Assembly: GCA_009843525.1 (NCBI GenBank)
Contig: VYDH01000003.1
Span: 119,706 to 183,705 of the forward strand
Source: Acidimicrobiales bacterium
GTDB lineage: Bacteria > Actinomycetota > Acidimicrobiia > Acidimicrobiales > Poriferisodalaceae
Direction of reading: 5' to 3'
Length of the DNA stretch: 64,000 bases
Below the pieces are notes generated by a model. The model was not told the DNA's origin. It saw nothing but the letters and a program-made list of their open reading frames with translations, and searched no databases. A program made the position numbers and the translations under genes. How positions within the stretch are numbered: the first letter of the stretch is position 1; each line of letters begins with the position of its first letter. Positions 17,313 through 26,440 of the stretch are shown here, piece by piece.

Positions 17313-19793
17313 GTGCTGACTGAGCCTCCTGAGGGGTGGGTGCGACCGTGGTGGGTTGAGCGCCAGCTCGACCCGGGCTCGGCTGCGCATGCGTCGGAGC
17401 CCAGCAGGGTCCGCTACTGGCTCGGTGCCCGTCAGGTTTCGGACACCGTGCTGGCGAACACGGTGGGCCGTTCATGGACGACGATCGGGATGCCGGAGAC
17501 GTTCGATCGCGCAGACGTCGACCCTCGCGGCCTCGTGGCGCTGTCAGGCTGGTCACTGGATTGGTGGGTGCGGGCCGGCGAGGAGTGGGTCTGCCCGTCG
17601 CGGGCGGCCGCAGTGCGGCAGCGCTTGGTGGACGGGATGCCGGTGGTGGAGACCGTGCTGCGGGTCGGCGGCGGCGATGTGGTGCATCGGGTTGCAGCGG
17701 CCCGGGGCGCTTCCGTCCAGCTTGCTGACGCCGAACGGCACGTCAAGCGGCAGCGAGACCCGCAGGCGACTGGAGACCGCACGAGCGCCGTTCCCGAAGT
17801 GTTCGTGGTGGAGATCACCAATGGCACGCCTGCGCCCGTGGCGGTTGCGCTCGCTGCACGGCCGTACAACCTGGGTGCGTTCCAGCATGAGGACGACGAG
17901 ATCTGGGAGTGGTCGAACGCGTGGGGCATAGACGAGATCGCCGTTGACGGCCGGGTGATGACGCTCAACGACGGTCATCGTCACACGACGAACCATGCGG
18001 CCGTGATCTTCGATCGCGCACCGGGCGACGTAGTAGTCGGCAGTCACGGGGTTGATTGCGTCGCCGCGCTGGTGGAAGCAGGCGAGCAGGCCACCGCAGG
18101 GCAGCCAAGTTCGGTACCGGTGAGCATCGGGGACTCCTCGTCACTTCCGGATGCTGCGTCGACGCTGCGATCCGAGCCGGCATCGACGCCGCAGCCCGAT
18201 CGGGCTCCGGTCTCGGTGACGTGTCCGCAGCACCTGGCCAATGCGGCGGCGGTCTTCCCGCTGGTCGCCGGGGCGACATTGCGCGCCGCCATTGTCGAGC
18301 GAGGCTTGGCCTTCGAATGGGACGACGCCGGTAACCCAGCGCTCGGCGCTGCCGTGCTCGATGCGGTGCCCGGCGTGGACAGGGTGGCCAATGGCTGGCG
18401 CTTGCGTGTCGATGCGGGTTGCCGGCTCGAACTGCCCGCTGGCCGGTTGGCAGATGCTGCGCTCGCGGCACGCTCGGCGCAGCTGCTCTCGACGGCGCCG
18501 TTCGATGACGGCCCTGGCGTCGTCGGCCCGATGCTCGCCCCGGCGGTGCACACCGATGCGCAGTTCGCCGGCGACGACCTCGTGCAGCTGCTGGCGCTCA
18601 TCGAGTCGGGTGTGCCCGAACAGGTCCGCGATCTCCTGTTGCGCCAGGCCCAGGCGCAGGAATTCTCCGGCGTCACCACCAGCATGGGCATGTCGGTAAC
18701 GGGCACCTCGCTGGTGCTCGCCGAGCATCTGCTGTCGCTGCATCCCGATCCGGCATTTGCCGAGGCCATCTCAGAGTTCGTGACAGCGGCGGCACGGTGG
18801 TTGCTGCACGGCAAGAAGGAGCTGCAGGAAGAGCCTTGGGCTGTCCGCGAAGGCTTGCGGGCGGGCTACCGGCTGCTGCTGCAGATCGGTGCTGAGCGTG
18901 CGGCGAAAGCCTTGCAGCGCGAGGCAATCTCGCTACCTGAGGCACTGCGGGTTGACGTGGCCGACTCAGCGGGCTCGCGTACCAGCCTCCCGGGACGCCG
19001 CCGCGTTGGCCTGCATGCTGCCGACGGTGGTGCCGACGCAATCGCGTCCCCGTCCTTCTACCGCGATCGGTTGGGGCGACTGCCGTGGGAAGCATCGTGG
19101 GACGACACGCCAGCACCGCCGAGCCAGCGCTGGGAATGGCTGTCGCACGACACTGGGCTGTGGATCCACGCTGCGGTGCCGTGGGCGCCGCCGTTGCCGT
19201 TCGTGGGCGCCGAGCCGGCCGACGGCGCGCCTGCGGACTTCGTGGACGACACTGCCGCGTTGTGCGGTCACGACATGGTGGCAACCGCACTGCTGGCCTT
19301 CGCCGAGGCTCGACCGGCGCCCGGACGCGCCTTCGAGCGGCTTGAGGCACTGGTCTCGGTGGCATCGCCGACGCTGAACTGGCCGACCTGCATGCACCCA
19401 ACGCTGCGCACGGGCACCAACGGGACGGGGCACGACCTGATGGTGGGCGGCCTGTTCACACGAACGCTGCTGCGGTTGCTGGTCGACGTTCCCGACGACC
19501 ATTCGGCCAGCAGCGGAGAAGCAGGTCGCGAACCGGCCCGCCTGCGGCTAGCGGCGCATTGGCCAGCGACGTGGCTGGGTCAACCGGTCGAAGTGCACAA
19601 CGCGCCGACACGCATCGGGGCAGTGTCATGGGCGGTCCGCTGGCACGGCGAACGACCGGCGCTGCTATGGGAGGTGGTGCCACACGACCCGGGCGCCGTG
19701 GCACCCGAAGTCACGGCTCCAGGACTGGACGCGGCGTTCACGGCCACGGGCTGGCAGGGCGAAACGCTCCTCGCAGCATCGCCCCCGCCGTAG
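17313..19793 (+). CDS. Large protein of unknown function, glycosidase-toroid-like
   Basis: I do not recognise a named family for this 826-residue protein. Residues 1 to about 215 are rich in strands and Trp (WVRPWWVERQLD, LSGWSLDWWVRAG) and contain EITNGTPAPVAVALAARPYN, which resembles beta-sandwich modules before six-hairpin glycosidase domains. A Ser/Ala/Pro-rich linker (about 255-300) follows. The second half is helical, with Trp-rich blocks (RWEWLSHDTGLWIHAAVPW) and LNWPTCMHPTLRTGTNGTG near the end, as in alpha/alpha toroids such as debranching-type enzymes. No signal peptide is seen, so it is probably cytoplasmic. The gene stands alone between cofC (divergent) and rnhB (same strand). Function is not assigned. 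Confidence 0.75.
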   Translation: MLTEPPEGWVRPWWVERQLDPGSAAHASEPSRVRYWLGARQVSDTVLANTVGRSWTTIGMPETFDRADVDPRGLVALSGWSLDWWVRAGEEWVCPSRAAAVRQRLVDGMPVVETVLRVGGGDVVHRVAAARGASVQLADAERHVKRQRDPQATGDRTSAVPEVFVVEITNGTPAPVAVALAARPYNLGAFQHEDDEIWEWSNAWGIDEIAVDGRVMTLNDGHRHTTNHAAVIFDRAPGDVVVGSHGVDCVAALVEAGEQATAGQPSSVPVSIGDSSSLPDAASTLRSEPASTPQPDRAPVSVTCPQHLANAAAVFPLVAGATLRAAIVERGLAFEWDDAGNPALGAAVLDAVPGVDRVANGWRLRVDAGCRLELPAGRLADAALAARSAQLLSTAPFDDGPGVVGPMLAPAVHTDAQFAGDDLVQLLALIESGVPEQVRDLLLRQAQAQEFSGVTTSMGMSVTGTSLVLAEHLLSLHPDPAFAEAISEFVTAAARWLLHGKKELQEEPWAVREGLRAGYRLLLQIGAERAAKALQREAISLPEALRVDVADSAGSRTSLPGRRRVGLHAADGGADAIASPSFYRDRLGRLPWEASWDDTPAPPSQRWEWLSHDTGLWIHAAVPWAPPLPFVGAEPADGAPADFVDDTAALCGHDMVATALLAFAEARPAPGRAFERLEALVSVASPTLNWPTCMHPTLRTGTNGTGHDLMVGGLFTRTLLRLLVDVPDDHSASSGEAGREPARLRLAAHWPATWLGQPVEVHNAPTRIGAVSWAVRWHGERPALLWEVVPHDPGAVAPEVTAPGLDAAFTATGWQGETLLAASPPP

Positions 19794-19824
19794 CCGGTCT
19801 TCCGTTCGGCACGGGGTCGGCAAC

Positions 19825-19830
19825 TAGGTT
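19825..19830 (+). promoter_or_regulatory. Candidate -10 box of rnhB
   Basis: TAGGTT lies 7 nt before the ATG at 19838 and favours that start as leaderless. Confidence 0.4.
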
Positions 19831-19837
19831 CACATCC

Positions 19838-20545
19838 ATGACGGCCCGGCCGAGCCTCACGTTCGAGCGGCGCTGCCGGGAAGCCGGCGAGACGACTGTT
19901 GTCGGCGTGGACGAGGTGGGCCGCGGGGCCTGGGCCGGCCCCTTGACGGTCGGCGCGGTAGTGGTCTCGCCGCACGGTCGCGTGAACGGCATCCGCGACT
20001 CCAAGGCGCTCCGCCCCGAGGTGCGCGAGCAGCTGTTCGAGCGCATTGACGACTGGGCCCGTGCGTGGTCGGTAGGGCATGCAACCGCCGCCGAGTGCGA
20101 CGAGTTGGGCATGACCGATGCCCTACGGCTGGCCACGCGCCGCGCCCTGGACCTGCTGCCGGCCGAGCCGGACCGCGTGCTGCTCGACGGCAAGTTCAAC
20201 TTCGTGGACTGGCGTCCCAGCCGGGCGATCGTGGAGGGCGACCGGCGCTGCCTGTCGATCGCGGCGGCATCGATCATGGCCAAGGTCGTGCGAGACCGCA
20301 TCATGACCGTGCTGGCCGGCGACTTCCCTCCCTATGGGTTCGAGTCGAACAAGGGCTATCCCGCGCCCGTCCACCGTGAGGCGCTGGCCACCCATGGACC
20401 GTGCGCCATCCACCGCCTGAGCTGGTCGTTCACCGAGGCACTGCCCGATGCCGAGCCGGTACCGAGCGCCGCCCACAGCGATGCCTCAACGGCGCTGGCG
20501 ACCTACTCGACGGCCTTCGCCGGGCCCGACACGACGTTGTTCTGA
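19838..20545 (+). CDS. rnhB: Ribonuclease HII
   Basis: This 235-residue RNase HII would remove ribonucleotides from DNA and RNA primers. GVDEVGRGAWAGP (about 23-35) carries the first catalytic Asp-Glu. RDSKALRPEVRE, LLDGKFNF and AAASIMAKVVRDR (third acidic region and family motif) follow, then PYGFESNKGYPAPVHREAL. The ATG at 19838 gives the expected short N-terminus, whereas the open frame continues far upstream through the previous gene. The C-terminal 25 residues are an Ala/Thr-rich tail not needed for the fold. Confidence 0.95.
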   Translation: MTARPSLTFERRCREAGETTVVGVDEVGRGAWAGPLTVGAVVVSPHGRVNGIRDSKALRPEVREQLFERIDDWARAWSVGHATAAECDELGMTDALRLATRRALDLLPAEPDRVLLDGKFNFVDWRPSRAIVEGDRRCLSIAAASIMAKVVRDRIMTVLAGDFPPYGFESNKGYPAPVHREALATHGPCAIHRLSWSFTEALPDAEPVPSAAHSDASTALATYSTAFAGPDTTLF

Positions 20546-20652
20546 CGCGCCGTTGCGACGAGCGAGCGCCGGCCGCAGTTCACGTGCTGCATCGGAGTGA
20601 AGCCGCATGCCCTGGGCTGCTAGAAGAAGGCAGCTTCACAGAGAGGCCCCTG

Positions 20653-21549
20653 ATGAGTGCGAACGACGACCCCAACGCCCAACAGCGCGAGTTCTGGCGC
20701 AACGCAGACGTGTGGGTGCAGGAGCAGGAGCGGCTGGACGCCCAGCTCGGCCATATCGGCCTAGCGGCGATGGAGACCGTGGAGGGCCTGCCGGCGGAAG
20801 CCGACGTGCTGGACGTGGGCTGCGGCTGCGGCCAGACGACGCTGCAGTGGAGCGAGCGCGTCGGCGGTTCGGTGCTGGGCCTCGACATCAGCGAGATGCT
20901 GATCGACGTGGCCCGCCGGCGCGGTGCTGCGCATGCCGCCGAGCGTCCCGAGACGGCGCCGATCGCATTCGAGATCGCAGACGCCCAGACGGCGGACATC
21001 GCCGCGCTCGGTGCTGCTGCCTCGGGCCGCAACGGGGTCTTCGGCGGCTTCGACCTCGTCTTCTCGCGCTTCGGCGTGATGTTCTTCGCTGATTCGGCGG
21101 CGGCGTTCGCAAATCTGCGCGCCGCCACGCGGCCGGGCGGGCAGCTTGCATTCGTCTGCTGGCAGACGCCGCGCCAGAACCCGTGGCTGGTCACTGTCAA
21201 CAAGGCGGTGCTGGAGATCGTGGAGATGCCCGACGGCGGGGGGCCGGCAGTGGATCCGTTCGCATTTGCCGATCCCGACTTCGTGAGCGACATGCTCGAT
21301 GCAGCGGGGTGGTCGGAGGCTGGCTTGGAGTCGTTCGAGACCGAGGTGCTGTACGGCGTGGGCGGCACGCTTGCCGACACTGCGCAATTTGCCATGGACC
21401 TGGGCATCGCCCGGCGGGCGCTGGCCGGGCACCCGCCCGAAGTGCACGCTCAAGCAAAGGACGCCGTCATTGCAGCGCTCGCGCCTTTCGAGACGCCGAA
21501 GGGCGTGATCTTCCCTGCCGCTGCGTGGATCGTCACGGCGCGCAACTGA
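20653..21549 (+). CDS. Class I SAM-dependent methyltransferase
   Basis: The 298-residue protein has the Rossmann methyltransferase core: VLDVGCGCGQTTLQW (motif I, about 52-66), LGLDISEMLIDVARRR (motif II), FDLVFSRFGVMFF (motif IV) and a post-core region beginning TRPGGQLAFVCWQ. This pattern is typical of small-molecule methyltransferases of the UbiE/type-11 group. The ATG at 20653 is preceded by GAGAGG with good spacing; the open frame upstream overlaps rnhB and is rejected. The substrate is unknown. It lies between rnhB and a carboxylate-amine ligase without obvious operon overlap. Confidence 0.87.
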   Translation: MSANDDPNAQQREFWRNADVWVQEQERLDAQLGHIGLAAMETVEGLPAEADVLDVGCGCGQTTLQWSERVGGSVLGLDISEMLIDVARRRGAAHAAERPETAPIAFEIADAQTADIAALGAAASGRNGVFGGFDLVFSRFGVMFFADSAAAFANLRAATRPGGQLAFVCWQTPRQNPWLVTVNKAVLEIVEMPDGGGPAVDPFAFADPDFVSDMLDAAGWSEAGLESFETEVLYGVGGTLADTAQFAMDLGIARRALAGHPPEVHAQAKDAVIAALAPFETPKGVIFPAAAWIVTARN

Positions 21550-21637
21550 TCCGGCAGACGGTCGCCCGCGCTCCCGCTTGTTGCGAGGCCCAGCCGGCTC
21601 GACGGCAGAAGGCACGGGTTTGGCACACTCGCGGGCG

Positions 21638-22783
21638 ATGATCGACGAACCGAGCTGGACGATAGGGATCGAGGAGGAATATCTCCTCGTAGATCGCGAC
21701 AGCGGCGCATTGGTGCAGGCCCAGCCGCCCGGGCTGATCGAACGGGTCGCCGAGCTGCGCCACGGGCTCGTGAGCCCGGAGCTCTTCAGCGCGCAGATCG
21801 AGATCGGCACCGGCATCTGCCGCGACATGAAGCATCTGCGCGCCGATGTCGGGCTGCTGAGGCTTGCGGTCACCGAGGCCGCCGCGGAACATGGGCTTGC
21901 GCCGATTGCCGCGTCCACCCATCCGTTCGCCAGACCGGAGGAGCTCCAGATCACCGACAAGGAGCGCTACCGGGTTCTGGCCGACGATCTCCAGGACATC
22001 ACGCGCCAACTCGTCATCTCGGGGCTGCATGTGCACGTGGGCATCGAAGACCCCGAGCTGCGCATCGACCTGATGAACCAGGTGACGTACTTCCTGCCGC
22101 ATCTGTTGGCCGTGTCGACCTCGTCGCCGTTCTGGCAGGGCCGCGACACCGGGCTGGCCAGCTACCGGTCGGCGGTGTACAAGACGCTGCCGCGCACGGG
22201 CCTGCCGCCGAAGTTCGACTCGTGGGCGGAGTTCCGTCGCCATGTCGATGTGCTCGTGAACGCCGCGATCATCGAGGACTCGTCGAAGGTCTGGTGGGAC
22301 ATCCGGCCCTCCGAGCGCTACCCGACGCTCGAAATGCGGGTCACCGACCTGCCGACCCGCATGGAAGACACCATCGCCATCGCGGCTGCGTATGTCTGCC
22401 TGCTGCGGATGTTGTGGCGGCTGCGTGACGGGAACCAGCGATGGCGCAGCTACGCGAACTTCCTCATCGGCGAGAACCTGTGGCGCGCCGAGCGCTACGG
22501 CATCGGCGGCTCGCTGATCGATTTCGGCAAGGGCACGCTGGTGCCCTACGAGCACCTGGTCGACGAGCTCATCGAGCTGGTGATGCCTGATGCCGAGGCG
22601 CTCGACTGCGTCGACGAGATCCGCCACCTCCGCACCATCTGCGAACACGGCACGTCAGCGAACCGTCAGCTCGCCGTGTATCAGGCGGCGCTGGATGCCG
22701 GCGCCGATCACGACGAGGCCCTCGCCGAAGTTGTGCAGCACCTCATCGGCGACACGCTGGCGCCGCCTGCCGACGACGATTAG
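21638..22783 (+). CDS. Carboxylate-amine ligase (YbdK/GCS2 family)
   Basis: The 381-residue enzyme belongs to the glutamate-cysteine ligase type 2 superfamily. WTIGIEEEYLLVD (about 7-19) is the ATP/metal-binding EEE motif; LFSAQIEIGTGIC, LHVHVGIEDPELR and the RYPTLEMRVTDLPT block are diagnostic. YbdK-like members have weak gamma-glutamylcysteine ligase activity or make other amides. As mycothiol genes suggest a different thiol, another acid-amine pair is likely. The ATG at 21638 gives MIDEPSWTIGIEEEY. The stop overlaps the stop of the convergent gene (TAG at 22781-22783, minus-strand TAA at 22780-22782). Confidence 0.9.
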   Translation: MIDEPSWTIGIEEEYLLVDRDSGALVQAQPPGLIERVAELRHGLVSPELFSAQIEIGTGICRDMKHLRADVGLLRLAVTEAAAEHGLAPIAASTHPFARPEELQITDKERYRVLADDLQDITRQLVISGLHVHVGIEDPELRIDLMNQVTYFLPHLLAVSTSSPFWQGRDTGLASYRSAVYKTLPRTGLPPKFDSWAEFRRHVDVLVNAAIIEDSSKVWWDIRPSERYPTLEMRVTDLPTRMEDTIAIAAAYVCLLRMLWRLRDGNQRWRSYANFLIGENLWRAERYGIGGSLIDFGKGTLVPYEHLVDELIELVMPDAEALDCVDEIRHLRTICEHGTSANRQLAVYQAALDAGADHDEALAEVVQHLIGDTLAPPADDD

Positions 22784-23778
22784 CTGCAGGCGCCGTCTGC
22801 GCTGATCCCGCGATGGCTGTAGCACAGCGGTGTCGCCAGGACGCTGCGCAGCGTGTACGGCCCCAGGTCGGTGGTGAAGTCGTCGCCGCCATTGTCACCC
22901 AAGGCCCTGATGTCTGCTGCCATCTGGGCGACGATCAGCAACCGGTAGCCACGCACCGAGTCATCCGGCTGCCCCACGACATCCACAACGACTTCCAGGA
23001 GATCTCCCGCCGGGTCGGGTGCCGAAGCGGTCCTGACGCGCGACCGAGGCTCGTCTGAGGCGATGGTCGCTACGACCCGGTCGACGAGCTCAGCGAATGT
23101 GTCGGCGCTCGTGTCGCCGTCGATGTCGGCACTGGCCTGCGCAGTGATGTCGAGGGCGGTCTCCGGTGACAGCGGCGCCAGGTAGTTCGAGCTGGCCCAG
23201 CCGACGATCGGTCCCGCTTGGATCTCGTGCCACGTGCTCGTGGCGAGATCGCGGGAGCGGCCGGTCGCGGTCACTCCCGCAACGCCGATCCTCGCGAACG
23301 CCGCTTCGGCCTCGGCATCGCGGACCAGCAGCGCGCTCTCGGCTGGCGACTGCGGTGACAGCTGCAGCGTCAGCGTTGCGACGACCTCGCCGTTGGGAAC
23401 ATCGCGCACATTCAGCCAATCGTCGTAGGCGACGCCGATGACGCCGAGTTGCGTGCCGGCCGCGGGCCCGAACGCCGCCGGAGTGCCCGGCAGTTCTGTG
23501 TCAGGCGTCGTCGTGGCGGCAGGCTCTGCCGTAGCTGCGGAAGTAGCGGTGACGACCGTCGGCGAAGGTGTCGCAGCGTCCGCCGGTGCGCCTGCGGTCG
23601 TGGTCGGCAGCGGCGACGTTGCAGGTTCGTCACGGGCGCCCGCCGTGGTGGCCGCAGCGGCGACGTCCGCTGTCGATCGTGCCGGTTCCACCTCTGTCGC
23701 GCTCAATGCCACGAACAACGACAGCACCGAGATCACCAAGGCGGCAAAGGCCATAGCGGCAACAAGTCGGTTCGTCAT
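22780..23778 (-). CDS. Membrane-anchored extracytoplasmic protein with an SH3-like region
   Basis: The 332-residue protein starts MTNRLVAAMAFAALVISVLS, a single N-terminal membrane segment or uncleaved signal. A long Thr/Ala/Pro-rich linker (about 30-105) follows. The segment VIGVAYDDWLNVRDVPNGEVVATL (about 114-137; quoted here in parts: VAYDDWLNVRDVPNG) is the bacterial SH3 core, usually a peptidoglycan or peptide binder. The C-terminal part (about 200-332) is of unknown type and ends with a Cys pair (LCYSHRGISADGAC) that may be disulfide-linked outside the cell. The ATG at 23778 is chosen for the membrane segment. The upstream 244-nt gap to the divergent sulfotransferase gene holds both promoters. 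Confidence 0.7.
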   Translation of the reverse strand: MTNRLVAAMAFAALVISVLSLFVALSATEVEPARSTADVAAAATTAGARDEPATSPLPTTTAGAPADAATPSPTVVTATSAATAEPAATTTPDTELPGTPAAFGPAAGTQLGVIGVAYDDWLNVRDVPNGEVVATLTLQLSPQSPAESALLVRDAEAEAAFARIGVAGVTATGRSRDLATSTWHEIQAGPIVGWASSNYLAPLSPETALDITAQASADIDGDTSADTFAELVDRVVATIASDEPRSRVRTASAPDPAGDLLEVVVDVVGQPDDSVRGYRLLIVAQMAADIRALGDNGGDDFTTDLGPYTLRSVLATPLCYSHRGISADGACS

Positions 23779-24007
23779 GAATCCGCCATGGCGGCAGGCA
23801 AGCTCACTGAGGTTCCGGTATATCGCAGCACCGGACGGATCTGGCGGCACCAGGCACGAGCGGGCAGCCAGCTCGCCCGCTTCCCGCCGTATCGGTGGCC
23901 AACTACAACTCACCAGACAACGACATCGCGGCCGTTCCAACGAGTTCCCGCAGACGTGCTGGCCTGTGTGCACGTCGAGATCTGGAACCGCAGCGGCGGC
24001 GTGCTGA

Positions 24008-24013
24008 TACCTT
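24008..24013 (+). promoter_or_regulatory. Candidate extended -10 box of the sulfotransferase gene
   Basis: TGATACCTT contains TACCTT, 9 nt before the ATG at 24023. I see no other clear signal in the 244-nt divergent gap (23779-24022). Confidence 0.35.
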
Positions 24014-24022
24014 GCCGGCCGT

Positions 24023-25276
24023 ATGTCTCATGAAAGCAATGCACTTCCGTCCATGGGGGAGCGCTACACCCGGCCTGACTGGGTGCGGCGCATCAACCTC
24101 ATGGGCGACTCGATCGGGGGGCGCCCCGGGGAACTGGTGCCCATCGATGCTGGCGAGCTGCTGAAGCTAGCCACGGACTCGCTTGGCGGCATGCCCGCTG
24201 GCGACCTGGGCGATCCCGACTGGCAGCAGCGCTTCGAGTCGCTGGTTGGCGACCTGGATGGCTCGTCCATGCATCTGCTGGGCCGGCTGATGACCAAGCA
24301 AGAACTGCTGCGCTCGCTGCGCACTCGCTTGCTGCTCACCGCCGCCATCGACGCGACGCCGCAGATCACCGCCGAGCCCGTGGCCTCGCCGGTGATGATC
24401 GCCGGCCCGGCCCGCTCGGGCACTTCGATCCTGTTCGAGCTTCTCGGGTTGCATCCCGACCTGCGAGCCCCGCTCGGCGCCGAGGCGCTCCACCCGGTGC
24501 CGCTGCCCGAGGGGGGGCTTGCGGATCGGATGGAGATGGGGCAGTGCGAGCAGGAGTTCTGGGCCGACATCCAGCCCGAGTTCCTGGCTATGCACGAGTT
24601 CCGGGCCGACCTGCCCGTCGAGTGCATCACCCTGACCACCGGCAGCTTCGCCGGGTTCCACTGGAGCATGATCGCCCCGCTGACTGAGTGGATTCCTGAC
24701 CTGGACGTGAACTACAGCTACGAGCGGCAGATCCTCCAGGTGCTCCAGCACGGCGGGGGTCCCACGCAATGGGTGCTCAAGACGCCCGGTCACCTGTTCG
24801 TGCTGCCGCAGCTGTTCGCCGCATTCGGCGACGCCTGGGTGATCCAGACCCACCGCGACCCGGCCCGCACGATGGCCTCCACGGCCAACATCACGGCCAT
24901 GGTCCACTGGATGCGCTTCAGCGACGTCGACGCCGTCGGGAATGCGCACTTCGTGCACGATGCCTTCGCGTTCGCCCTCAACGACTCGGTGAATCTGCGA
25001 GCAACCGGCGTGGTGCCGGACGAGCAATTCGTGGACGTCAACTACGTGCAGCTCGTGACCGACCCGGTGGCCACGCTGGGTGCGGCCCTCGAGCAGATGG
25101 GCCTGTCGATGACCGATGCCTACGCCACCGCCGTGCGGGACTACTTGGATCACAAGCCCAAGGGCAAATACGGAGTGCACCGCTACCAGCCCGAGGACTG
25201 GGGCTTCACCGCCGAGGGCATCCGCGACGCCACGGCCCAGTACATCGAGCGTTTCGACCTGCCCCCAGAGGGCTGA
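24023..25276 (+). CDS. Sulfotransferase family protein
   Basis: The 417-residue protein has a PAPS-dependent sulfotransferase fold. VMIAGPARSGTSILFELLG (about 128-146) is the 5'-phosphosulfate loop, and QWVLKTPGHLFVLPQLF and VIQTHRDPARTMAS are the 3'-phosphate binding region with its Arg-Ser motif. Proteins of this subgroup are common in lipid-rich actinobacteria and probably act on sterol, lipid or xenobiotic hydroxyls. Downstream, a DUF1214 protein gene follows within 14 nt of the stop on the same strand. This suggests an operon, and sulfotransferase plus DUF1214 is a pairing seen in such genomes. The acceptor is not known. Confidence 0.88.
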   Translation: MSHESNALPSMGERYTRPDWVRRINLMGDSIGGRPGELVPIDAGELLKLATDSLGGMPAGDLGDPDWQQRFESLVGDLDGSSMHLLGRLMTKQELLRSLRTRLLLTAAIDATPQITAEPVASPVMIAGPARSGTSILFELLGLHPDLRAPLGAEALHPVPLPEGGLADRMEMGQCEQEFWADIQPEFLAMHEFRADLPVECITLTTGSFAGFHWSMIAPLTEWIPDLDVNYSYERQILQVLQHGGGPTQWVLKTPGHLFVLPQLFAAFGDAWVIQTHRDPARTMASTANITAMVHWMRFSDVDAVGNAHFVHDAFAFALNDSVNLRATGVVPDEQFVDVNYVQLVTDPVATLGAALEQMGLSMTDAYATAVRDYLDHKPKGKYGVHRYQPEDWGFTAEGIRDATAQYIERFDLPPEG

Positions 25277-25289
25277 GCCGGCCACGATC

Positions 25290-26414
25290 ATGGACCCGCT
25301 TCCCGAGACCGAGTCCCGCCGGGCCCTCGCCGAGCTGCTCGAGGTGCTGCGTGACGTCGACGAGCGCTGGGTGTCGCCCCAGTGGAACCTGTACACCGCC
25401 GACGACGCCGTCGAGGCGCACCGGGCGCTTATGCACTACCTGCAGTGGGGGCTGGTGGGGCTGTTCGAGCGTGACCCGTCTGCCCCCCGCTTCGAACGCT
25501 TGGTGACGCCGAACCGCAAGCTGCTCGGCGACAACCCCGACACGGTCTACTTCGAGGCCCCGGTCTCGGCTGACTACGCCTACCGGGTGCGGGGGGAGAC
25601 CAAGGACGCCGATTACCTGTCGATCACCGTCGAGTCGAGCGCCGGCTGGGGGTCGATGGACAACCAGGTGCTCGGCGTGCTCAACGACACGACGCTGGAC
25701 GTCGATGTCGACGGCAGGTTCGAGATCGTCATCGGCGGCGAGCCGCAGGAGGGGAATTGGCTGGCGCCGCCGCCCGAGGAAGGGCAGATCATCAGCCGCC
25801 ACTACTTCGAGGATGCCACGCACGCAGGCACCGACCCGGACCGGTGGCCGGCGATGCAGATCGAAGTCATCGACGGCACGCCACCGCCGCGGCCGTCTGA
25901 CTCCGTCGTGAGCGCAGGCATCCGGCGAGTCGCTGCGTTCATTCGCGAGCTCACCGTGGACCGTGTGCCGATGGCCCAGGGTGAGCCCCGATCTTGGGTA
26001 TCGCTGGTGCCGAACGAGTTTCCGCCGCCTGGCCTCCCCGGCGACCTGGGCCTGTCGGCCACCGACGCCGCCTACGCCCTGGCGCCGTTCGTGGTCGGAC
26101 CCGACGAGGCACTGGTGATCCGCGGCCGCTGGCCCCGCTGTCGCTACGCCAACATCAGCCTGTGGAACCGCCACCTGCAATCGCTCGACTACGCGAACCG
26201 CTCCATCTCGCTCAACCGTGCCCAGATGGTCGCCGATGCCGACGGACGTTTCACTGCCGTGATCTCCCACATTGACCCGGGCGTTCCCAACTGGCTCGAC
26301 ACCGAAGGTCGCCCCTTCGGCATAGCGTTCTGGCGCTTCATGCTGCCTGAAGGCGACATCGAAACCCCCCAAGGCGAGCTCGTCCCCCTCGCCGATCTGC
26401 CTGATCGGCTCTGA
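25290..26414 (+). CDS. DUF1214 domain-containing protein
   Basis: The 374-residue protein has no signal peptide. Its N-terminal part includes RKLLGDNPDTVYFEAPV, and the C-terminal part has the DUF1214-type core with EALVIRGRWPRCRYANISLWN and WLDTEGRPFGIAFWRFM. The DUF1254/DUF1214 family has no settled biochemical function. The ATG at 25290 follows the sulfotransferase stop closely; a longer open frame upstream overlaps that gene out of frame. It likely functions with the sulfotransferase. A hairpin separates it from the convergent oxidoreductase gene. Confidence 0.75.
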   Translation: MDPLPETESRRALAELLEVLRDVDERWVSPQWNLYTADDAVEAHRALMHYLQWGLVGLFERDPSAPRFERLVTPNRKLLGDNPDTVYFEAPVSADYAYRVRGETKDADYLSITVESSAGWGSMDNQVLGVLNDTTLDVDVDGRFEIVIGGEPQEGNWLAPPPEEGQIISRHYFEDATHAGTDPDRWPAMQIEVIDGTPPPRPSDSVVSAGIRRVAAFIRELTVDRVPMAQGEPRSWVSLVPNEFPPPGLPGDLGLSATDAAYALAPFVVGPDEALVIRGRWPRCRYANISLWNRHLQSLDYANRSISLNRAQMVADADGRFTAVISHIDPGVPNWLDTEGRPFGIAFWRFMLPEGDIETPQGELVPLADLPDRL

Positions 26415-26440
26415 CCCGCTCGGACAACAGCGGGCGTCAG
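26411..26440. terminator. Bidirectional hairpin between convergent genes
   Basis: CTGA-CCCGCT pairs with AGCGGG-CG-TCAG around an 8-nt loop, with a 2-nt bulge. It spans both stop codons of the convergent genes. Confidence 0.5.

Noticed and set aside
17185..17556. 124-residue N-terminal extension of cofC
   Set aside because: Ser/Pro/Arg-rich and overlapping the start of the divergent 826-residue gene; CofC begins naturally at 17184.
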